Origin: Hepsetus odoe
Lineage: Eukaryota; Chordata; Actinopteri; Characiformes; Hepsetidae
NCBI GenBank assembly: GCA_017165825.1
Contig: CM029383.1
Location: forward strand, 2,536,436-2,600,435
Length of the DNA: 64,000 nucleotides
Reading direction: 5' to 3'
The stretch's first letter is position 1. Every line of letters begins with the position of its first letter. Shown piece by piece: positions 56,701-64,000 of this stretch. A program made the translations under genes and the position numbers. The notes under the pieces were generated by a model. It was not told where the DNA came from, made no database searches, and saw only the letters and a program-made list of their open reading frames with translations.

Positions 56701-59198
56701 GAACCAAAAGTGGTTCTACTGGATGTTTGTCATGAAAACTTCACAAAGCTTATAGTCTTGTGAATGACCATCTGTGTTTTTAGTCCAAAGACTTCAGTAA
56801 TCAGATCAGGGTATAAATTGTAGTACATAATTTAGTCTGCAATGCAACTGATCACTTTTTCATCTCCCATCACTTTATCATACATGTTGCTGAGATTACT
56901 GTAGCAAGGCACATCTCTATAGCTTCAGGAGAACTACCATTTCTCCCTCTGCAGACCAGAGCATGAGCTCTGAAGTTGCCTGCGAGCTGCATATGGAGCA
57001 GAAGGGTGTTACTAGTCCATGTGTGGAGATTTTAGTGCATGTTGAGTGCTGGCCAAAGGGAGTGTGTTTGAGAGCCAAACGGAGCAAGTCAACCATCCAG
57101 ACAGCAGCGAGCCATCCGCACTGGGCCCCACAGCTGGCCTGAGTTCCGAACCCTTCCATCCCCTCCACCCCTCCCTTCATCCCTTCCTGCTCCTGCCCCT
57201 GAGCTCATGAAGGCAGGCCCTGTACGTCCTGGTGGTGGTGGGGTGGGGTGCAGGCAGTGGTTGTGGGGGGCTAAAATGGCCCCAGGGCTCAGATGTGAGA
57301 CTCCCTCAGTGCTTTTCGGGCCTCCGAAAAAACTGTGAAAAGCCCTTTCATACCCCTCGGCCTCACTCTCTGCTCTCTCTTTAGAATATTTTAGGGTAAT
57401 TTCATTCGAATTTGTCAATGGAAATTCAAACCATATAACAGCATATAAAAAGGGCTCCAAGAGGGACTCGTTTATGTAAAAAGCAAATGCGAGTGCCAAA
57501 CTGTTTCTGTGCTCTTGCTCTTATGTGGGGAGGCGCCCACGGACCTCCCCCCGCAGTTCTGTTGGCAGGTGTTTAGAGGCCTGGAATAAAACTACCCAAC
57601 AATGTCAAGTAGACACTCTAAAGCTTGAGTAATGAAACCATGCCCTGCTGTGATGATTTGCAAGATTGAACTCAAATAGCTGGAATGTTCTAATCCTAAT
57701 AGGTTTTCTATTACTCTATGATATGATTCTAATATCTCTTTCCATCTCTTTCTAAAGGGCATGGGTAGGATTGCTTTTTTGGCTGTCCCTCAAAGGCTCC
57801 TCGCTCTATCGCTGAAGAGGTAAAATCACACAAAATAGTTTTACCTTGAATTGTTCATAGTATGAGGTATCTTTCAAGCTGTAATACGATCTATGGTTAT
57901 AAGCTCCAATTAAGATCTATAGCAAAATGATGGCAGTAACTAGCTGTATTTACATTTTTGATTGATTTTATGTTTCTCATTTTTTCTTTACACTTAAGGA
58001 CTCAAGTAAAACATTATTGCTTGCTCCAATTTATTTTTAGGGCTTAGAATTTTATTCTAAGAGTAAAAAAGCAAAACGTAAAGAAAAAAAGCCTGTGTAA
58101 AATATATTAAAAGTATTACTAACCCTAGGACTACAAGCATTAATTCAAACTGGCTTTAGTCATTTTCACCCTAGAAGTGTTCCAACAACCGACAGTTGTT
58201 GAAATAAGTTTATCTACAGTACTGTGCAAAAGTTTTAGGCAGGTGTGGAAAAAATGCTGTAAACAAAGAATGCTTTCAAAAATGGAAGTGTTAATCCTTT
58301 ATCTTCATCAATCAACAAAATGCAGTGAATGAACAAAAGAGAATCTAAATCAAATCAATATTTGGTGTGATCACCCTTTGCCTTCAAAACAGCATCAGTT
58401 CTTCTAGGTACACTTGCACACAGTTTTTGAAGGAACTCGGCTGGTAGGTTGTTCCAAACATATTGGAGAACTAACCACAGATCTTCTGTGGATGTAGGCT
58501 TCCTCACATCCTTCTGCCTCTTCATGTAATCCCAGATACACTGGATGATGTTGAGATCAGGACTCTGTGGGGGCCAGAAGAACTGATGCTGGTTTGAACA
58601 TATGTGCCCCTAACCTAATCCACCTTCACTGTAATGAGAATGTCTAGAAAAGAAAATCCTGTAGTACTGTAACAAATACATAAAATTAGATATTTTATTT
58701 CAGTAGTAACTAATACTTCTTTCAGGAATATCTACTTTTTGGATATATACTACTCTACTCACCTAATCACCTAAATCCCGAATACTAGATTAAAATTTTA
58801 CACCATTAAAATTAAATTAAAATGAAAAAATAATCTTTAATCATGTTAGTTTTTAAATGAGTAAAAATCATTCGTGTTCAATGTTCGTGTGTGATACAGT
58901 GGCTAATGGGTGATTTTGATCATTCTGAGTTTTTTGCACTCTGCCGCGACGGAATGACTGACACATGTCTGCTCTCTCTGCAGGTGCTGCTCAAGCTCAG
59001 TGTGGGAGTGGAGGCGGACCCGAAGGAGGCCACCAGCAGTGCCTGTGTCCTCGCCGCACAGGGGGACGGGGGGATGGAGGAGCCCCCCGAAAGCTCCACT
59101 TCTGTCCTGAGGCACCCCATACTCAGAGACACCCTAGACCAACTCCAAGCATTCACAGGGGGTGGCGGGAACTATTTTCCCTGCCTGCTCCCACCTAA
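49643..59198 (+). CDS. mn1: MN1 (meningioma 1) transcriptional co-regulator
   Basis: Exon 1 at 49643-52745 and a candidate exon 2 at 58984-59198 join in phase (GAA G|GT) to give 1,105 residues; human MN1 has 1,320. Recognisable MN1 blocks, numbered from the chosen start, are [20 protein letters not shown] (about 150), VAKRPRFD (about 378), RQNAAMMIKQMACRNQQQR (about 450), FGQSCLAALSNACQNMIASL and GAPNLNVTFNKK (about 675-708), RGRGKRRRDSGHISPG (about 795) and HPLEILQAQIQLQRQQF (about 931). MN1 is a largely disordered nuclear factor acting with p300/CBP-type coactivators and retinoid receptors in craniofacial development (known from mammals). Two exons are the usual structure. The frame is open upstream to 49502, but homology begins at Met 49643 (MNTNYNTPGFHMKAP). 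Confidence 0.9.
53341..53473. repeat. Two adjacent AT-rich inverted repeats
   Basis: ACTGCTACTAGTA (within 53341-53360) pairs with TACTAGTAGCAGT (53393 onward), and GAAGTACAGAGCTTA (53415-53429) pairs with TAAGCTCTGTACTTC (53459-53473). Both enclose AT-rich loops. Confidence 0.85.
53583..53785. repeat. Compound (AT)n/(TG)n microsatellite
   Basis: Repeated AT runs alternate with TG runs over about 200 bases. The 83-residue open frame across it (Tyr-Ile repeats) is an artefact of the repeat. Confidence 0.95.
55792..56337. mobile_element. Mariner/Tc1-type MITE with transposase remnant
   Basis: Perfect tips CAGTACTGTGCAAAAGTTTT and its complement enclose arms of about 200 bases. The centre retains about 40 codons of transposase at 55,970-56,095 (WPPQSPDLNIIQCVWDYMKR), the third catalytic block of Tc1/mariner, with the Glu replaced by Gln (I-I-Q for I-I-E). 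It lies in the proposed MN1 intron. Confidence 0.92.
56950..57600. promoter_or_regulatory. Candidate conserved non-coding element in the MN1 intron
   Basis: A repeat-free block with balanced composition inside AT-rich repetitive DNA. It contains TAGGGTAATTTCATTCGAAT and AACAGCATATAAAA stretches plus GC-rich flanks, and has no plausible exon. MN1 is known in other vertebrates for non-coding conservation around it. The call is inference only. Confidence 0.3.
58217..58603. mobile_element. Mariner/Tc1-type MITE, one end missing
   Basis: One complete arm (CAGTACTGTGCAAAAGTTTT onward) plus the transposase remnant in inverted orientation relative to the 55.8-kb copy (complement of SPDLNIIQCIWDYMKRQ at about 58,500-58,570). 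It stops at about 58,603 without the second arm. Confidence 0.88.
58984..59198 (+). CDS. mn1: MN1 candidate exon 2 (last exon)
   Basis: The acceptor ctctctgcag precedes a GC-rich exon in AT-rich surroundings. In the phase set by exon 1 it encodes 70 residues, including EGGHQQCLCP and HRGWRELFSLPAPT, then TAA. The expected MN1 C-terminus is only faintly echoed (G-H-x-Q-C-L and W-R-x-L motifs). The other open frame here cannot be reached from the exon 1 donor. The 1.2 kb that follows ends at a good poly(A) signal. The exon is plausible but divergent; the true last exon may lie beyond the window. Confidence 0.5.
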
Positions 59199-60440
59199 TG
59201 GGTAATGGCTAGTCCTGGTACATTTTTGCTGGTAATTGGACACCGTCTTCATCAGCAACAGTGAGGCCACCAACTCAATGTGTGAGTTCAGTGCTGCTGG
59301 GATGCCACACTCTAACCTCTGTTGGAAACCGCGGACTAGGCGATTTGGGAAACACAGAATCGCATCAGTTTAGAATGTTGGACATCTTGTTTGAATTACG
59401 TTTAGCTTTTTTGAAATCCATTTACCATTTCTCCTCTTTTCTAATTTTGTTTTACCTCATTTTTTAGGACATTGAAGTGAACATTTTATCCTTTTATAGA
59501 TCTTTCTGATGAAGAGTTCTTCTCTCAGAACATTCAGCCAGGATCCTTTCTTGGTTAAATCTTGGATAACTTGAGAAATCTCTTAAATATCTCGCTGGAT
59601 CAGTATTACGTCATTTCATCCATGAAATCACCTTGAATGTCAAAGAGATGCACATTTAAATATATGTTTATCTATCACAGATGAAATCTTGGCTCTTATA
59701 TCTCATTCAAATCCCATTTTGTTCCACAGCATTAGAAGTAAGACAGAAACTATTCACAGCAGAAGAACCACTTTCAATATTGTGTTAATAACTCCTGGCA
59801 GTTCACTTTGGTCCTTGGCACTAGGCTTTTCTGACTGTGGTGGGTCAACCTTTTGACTTTGAAAGGCCAGTGGGGGTTCTATCCTCTCCCTACTGCTTTT
59901 GGAAATCTGATATGTAGGCTGAGCTCATCCTTTTGTGGCCTGCCTGGCCAGCGTCGGAATGCCATTGTTTCAAACCGATACTCTTCTCTATTTGGGTTTT
60001 TCCCTTCACTCGGCCTTCATTGACATACTGAGCTTCTCCCTGCTTTTAAACTAACTGGTCCTGAATATGTTTGGCCAGAATTGGCAGCCCATTCAAGTTG
60101 GGACAATAGCCACTGACAAAAGACTTTCCTTTTAAGAAAATGAGTTTCCTTCTGGCGATTAAAAAGTTCTTTAACCAGTTTATTGGTGTTTGACACTTCA
60201 GTGTTTCCATGCTCTACCTCTTCCCCTGTTTTAAGATATGTTTATGAAATTACTTGACCTTGAAATGCATTATTTGCTTTGAAATATTGCTTTTTTGCTG
60301 GTGTGAATTTTTACCATGTGAATCCTTTTACACATACTGGTGACGTTGAAAGCTGAGAGCTTTCACTGCAATATTTACACAGCTACGAATGGTTTTCTTC
60401 TACAATTTGATGGTGTTGTAAATAAAGTGTATAGCAACTG
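59199..60440 (+). other. mn1: Probable MN1 3' UTR
   Basis: AT-rich sequence without coding frames, ending with TTGTAAATAAAGTGTATAGC (AATAAA at 60421-60426) and a T-rich stretch at about 60,476. It is consistent with the end of the MN1 transcript if the candidate exon 2 is right. Confidence 0.5.
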
Positions 60441-62489
60441 TATATTATGGATAATGATAACTATGTTGTAAATCCTTTTTTTTTCTGCACCAGACACTCA
60501 TCAATATAAAATCATTTGAGTGCATTGATGATTTGTCTTGTTTAATTCATACCATAATGTTGTCATTGTTTTAATAAGTGTTCCCCCTCAATCCCCTGTC
60601 CTACACATTTAAGTGTTTTTATGTTTTTTTTTTTTTAAGATTGTTTAAGAACAGCTTTTTATTAAGGGTTAAAGGGGCACTTCGGTCTATTAAAGTTACT
60701 GGTCCTCTTATGCAGTATTGTGTAATGCAGCATTATATTCCTCAGCCTAATGTGTTTTACAGAATTCCTAATTTAAGTGTTTTTATTTTTTTTGTAAATT
60801 TACTGTAATTTTAAACTAAAGTGTTTTTTTCACTACAGTAACCAGCATACATTTAACAAAAACAACCATTAGAAATCCGTGTGGAATCAAGAAACCTGGA
60901 TTGCAAGGCTCGACACTAAGCTATATCCTAATAAATACAACCTAGCAAACATTAGTATGAAAGTAACTTGCAGTCAACGATCTAATAAGACAACAGTGGT
61001 TCCGTCTTTATCTGGCACAGAATCAATGACGAAGACAAGCAGTTTACTTTAAACATCATTAAAGAAGCCATACAGAGTTAGCCAACTAACTTGCTAACTT
61101 GCATTTTTGTTATGTGTCATTCATCCTTTTCACTGTGAATGAGATTGAAAGACATTTACTTCATATGTAGAGGAGCAATAAGATATGCTTCAGTAACATC
61201 GCTTCAGGTTTCCATCTTCACCAGATAATAAACACTTTTCGTGACTCCCACCTTCAAGATATGTAACAAAAAGGGTTTTTTCCTAATGCTGGAACTGGAA
61301 AATGTCATTCCTGAGGCTACTGCGAGAGCTATAGGAGGTAAATAGTCCTGTTTAGTTTCATTTTATATAATATACATAGATAGATAGATAGATAGAAAAG
61401 TATTGGTCCTGTCAAATATATTGATATATTTATGGGTGCATATATATATATATATATATATATAGATAGATAGATAGATTTTGGAGATTCTGTAAAATTC
61501 GCAACTCATTTATAATAATGATTCCTCCCCGCAATCCTTCAAATTTAATTTTTTTGTGCTTATTTGTTCCAATTATTAAATCTGCCCGTATTGAAAAAGG
61601 ACACCCAAACATTTGCAGCACAGCAGGGCTATAAACCCAGGAGTTGTTGTGTGGCATCACCCCGAAGAACCTGTTTTGGCTTTATTTTTAAGAGCATTTG
61701 ATTGCAGTTATCTTTCATTGTGTGGCATTTTCAGCCAAGTTAGAAATGCTCATGATCTTGATCTTGTATTGCAGGATATGGTGCAGTGCAGAAGGGGTTA
61801 AACTTGTGGTGTCCCATGGCTCCCAAGGGTGACGCACAGTCTATGAGATGGAATCTTTAACAGGAAAAGCAGTCTGAAAAATGTTCTAGCACAGTTAGGC
61901 CGAAGGTGCATTTTCCTTGGCTGCCGCCAGACATTCTTGCACTTGTTTTTCCAATTTGCTGGCCTGCAGCAAGACACTTTTCCCATTTGGAGATGGCTGC
62001 AAATTTCTCTTTTTGCTAGTTCATATTGTCATCAGGGGACTCATTTTTAGCTGTCTATACTTTTGATTGCTCTTAGCCATGGTCAAAAAACAAGAATTTT
62101 CACACCTCTATAGACCAAAAACAGTACTTGTATACTTGTTTTAAAAAATGTTGTTACCATTTATGGGGTTAAATAGACTGTATTATTGATCATGTAAATT
62201 TAAATGTATGAGGAAAGAATTTGTTTATATATTTGATCTATCCCAGTACTCCAAGTCATTAATTTTTAATGAAAAAAGTTTGTGTTTACGATAAGCATCA
62301 TCTCATTAAGATTCTCTGTTTTTCTTTGCTGTGTCTGTTTAAGATCCAATATTCAGACAAACCGATTTGTTGGAACACAAAATATTGGCATTGAGTTAGA
62401 GGCCTTCCCTCCATTTTAATCCTGTAATATTCATGCATGTTTGTTTTAGGCTGAGGATCGCTTTTCCATTCTTCTAAGCATTTGCCAGA
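60441..62489. other. Intergenic DNA downstream of MN1
   Basis: AT-rich sequence with GATA microsatellites (61377-61396 and 61463-61479) joined to an (AT)n run at 61440-61462. No gene is recognised. Confidence 0.6.
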
Positions 62490-62930
62490 GTGGGGCCACA
62501 CGGTCTGCTCCTTACATGCATGCTAATATGCTGGCCAGGCTGCTTCGACATTTTGGGCTTTTGAGAGCCCCCGACAGTCCGCCCATTCACTCAGCCCCAA
62601 AGCGGGCTCCTCTATTCAGATCCAGGCGGGCCACCATGGGGATGGCTGGCCAGAGGGTAGAAAAGGGGGGTAGTGGAGGGAAGGCCAATTCAGCCCCTCC
62701 TTGCCATCCAGAATGAGATTGTGCAATTGGTGTGCAAATGCCACTCTGCTGCCCAAAGCCGGCGGTCCCCGAAAGAGCTGGAGCCTTCCGCGTGTCCCCT
62801 GAATTTTTCATAGGTCAGCCTGCACAATGTGCACTTAAATAGCTGGGCTGTACCGATGGAAATCAGGATTGGGGGAGGCAAAGAGAGCGCAGTAGAGAGA
62901 AGGGAGAAGAAACAAACCCCCTCTCCCAAC
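62490..62930. promoter_or_regulatory. Candidate conserved non-coding element downstream of MN1
   Basis: GC-richer, non-repetitive sequence including GTGTGCAAATGCCACTCTGC (an octamer-like ATGCAAAT variant on one strand) and GCCCAAAGCCGGCGG. It has no exon structure. It ends next to the palindrome at 62,969. Confidence 0.25.
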
Positions 62931-62968
62931 CAAAAGTGAAACAAAGATTTTAGTATCTTTTTAAACTG

Positions 62969-63447
62969 AGCTCAATCTGTTAATCCAAAAAGAAACTAAT
63001 GAAAAGCAGAGAACTCTTTTTGGCTTCTTTTTTAGGAAGAAAGAATGAGAAGGAGAAGAGTGGGAGGGGAAAGCTGCATCTTTTTCTGGACTATGGGGGG
63101 CTTGGTTTGTGGAATACCTCTCTTTGTATGGGGCGAGTAAGAAGAACACTATGGGCCAGTTGAGGAGGTTGGGAAACATTTAATGAATCTTTTATCCCTC
63201 GTGTTACTAAAATAAAACTGATAGGCTTAGGCTTACCATATGAATGGCCCTCAGTAGCTGAACTGAAAGAGGTGTCTACTGGAAGAGATGCAGTGGCTTA
63301 TTTACATATCCTTTCCTGTAAATAACTGTGTATTCTTAAGTATAAACGTTCCCAAAAGGGTTTTGCCTTGAATATTTGCTTTGAAGGTCTGGAAAAATCT
63401 TTGATCAGTTTACTTCGTACAATCAACAGTCCCATTTGGTGCCCAAA

Positions 63448-63521
<74 letters not shown>

Positions 63522-64000
63522 TTTGGGCACCAAATGGGACTGTTGATTGTACGAAGTAAACTGATCAAAGATTTTTCCAGACCTTCAAAGCAAATATTCA
63601 AGGCAAAACCCTTTTGGGAACGTTTATACTTAAGAATACACAGTTATTTACAGGAAAGGATATGTAAATAAGCCACTGCATCTCTTCCAGTAGACACCTC
63701 TTTCAGTTCAGCTACTGAGGGCCATTCATATGGTAAGCCTAAGCCTATCAGTTTTATTTTAGTAACACGAGGGATAAAAGATTCATTAAATGTTTCCCAA
63801 CCTCCTCAACTGGCCCATAGTGTTCTTCTTACTCGCCCCATACAAAGAGAGGTATTCCACAAACCAAGCCCCCCATAGTCCAGAAAAAGATGCAGCTTTC
63901 CCCTCCCACTCTTCTCCTTCTCATTCTTTCTTCCTAAAAAAGAAGCCAAAAAGAGTTCTCTGCTTTTCATTAGTTTCTTTTTGGATTAACAGATTGAGCT
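62969..64000. repeat. Perfect inverted repeat (palindrome), arms at least 516 bp, running off the window
   Basis: AGCTCAATCT at 62969-62978 pairs with AGATTGAGCT at 63991-64000, and GCCCAAATAATT at 63441 pairs with AATTATTTGGGC ending at 63528. Every pair checked sums to 126,969, so the centre is 63,484.5 with no gaps. Consistent with this, identical 63-residue frames occur at 63368-63559 (+) and 63410-63601 (-). The centre is a (AT)n tract (63452-63518). The outer boundary is not in the window. Confidence 0.97.

Larger units (their letters stand above)
52746..58983. other. Proposed MN1 intron
   Basis: Holds hairpin-forming AT repeats (53.34-53.79 kb), a (TG)n run (53932-53990), two MITE copies (55.8 and 58.2 kb) and a non-repetitive, GC-richer block at 56.95-57.60 kb. 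No exon is recognised. Confidence 0.5.

Noticed and set aside
57089..57499. 136-residue minus-strand frame
   Set aside because: Composition and lack of motifs point to non-coding DNA; it was treated as part of a possible regulatory block.
58891..59205. Alternative 104-residue frame over the candidate MN1 exon 2
   Set aside because: Its phase does not match the MN1 exon 1 donor, so it cannot be reached by that splice; kept only as a note on possible frameshift.
63368..63601. Two identical 63-residue frames on opposite strands
   Set aside because: They are an automatic result of the palindrome and the (AT)n tract and do not indicate a conserved gene pair.
1..64000. CRISPR arrays, operons or other prokaryotic systems
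   Set aside because: Nothing of this kind is seen; direct repeats here are microsatellites or transposon ends, and the genes are intron-split vertebrate genes.

Overview
The window is vertebrate nuclear DNA, most likely from a teleost fish. The genes are split by GT-AG introns, the intergenic DNA is AT-rich, and microsatellites are common. Tc1/mariner elements with long inverted repeats, tRNA-derived SINEs and RTE-like non-LTR fragments are scattered throughout. Three protein genes lie on the + strand in the order TTC28 (3' part), PITPNB, MN1. From established knowledge, the same three genes sit together on human 22q12.1 in the same relative order and orientation, so this is a conserved synteny block. 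The species cannot be named from the sequence alone.

Layout. Positions 1-24,070 hold the last 13 coding exons of TTC28 (2915-23384) and its 3' UTR. They encode about 1,231 residues: a linker, the CHAT domain and a long Ser/Pro-rich tail. The TPR repeats lie upstream of the window. The introns carry a decayed Tc1 transposon (10.08-11.69 kb), a tandem duplication (4.41-7.46 kb), SINEs and long TC microsatellites placed directly before splice acceptors. Positions 24-33.75 kb are a repeat graveyard made of nested Tc1-like elements, SINEs, an RTE-like LINE and a mariner-type MITE. PITPNB runs from a GC-rich promoter with CCAAT, GC-box and CRE motifs (33.86-33.91 kb) to 47.88 kb. It has ten shared coding exons, including an 8-nt microexon, followed by three candidate alternative last exons that would give three different C-terminal tails. 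MN1 has its large first exon at 49,643-52,745 and a candidate second exon at 58,984-59,198, with a probable 3' UTR to about 60.43 kb. The rest is intronic or intergenic DNA with possible conserved non-coding blocks.

The last 1,032 bases (62,969-64,000) form a perfect inverted repeat centred on an (AT)n tract and running off the window edge. It is either a very young palindrome or a fold-back assembly artefact.

The genes are neighbours by ancestry and are not functionally coupled: TTC28 is a TPR/CHAT scaffold, PITPNB is a Golgi/ER phosphatidylinositol transfer protein, and MN1 is a nuclear transcriptional co-regulator. The strongest candidates for something under-described are the triple-tail PITPNB 3' end, the terminal palindrome, and the unusual ends of MN1.
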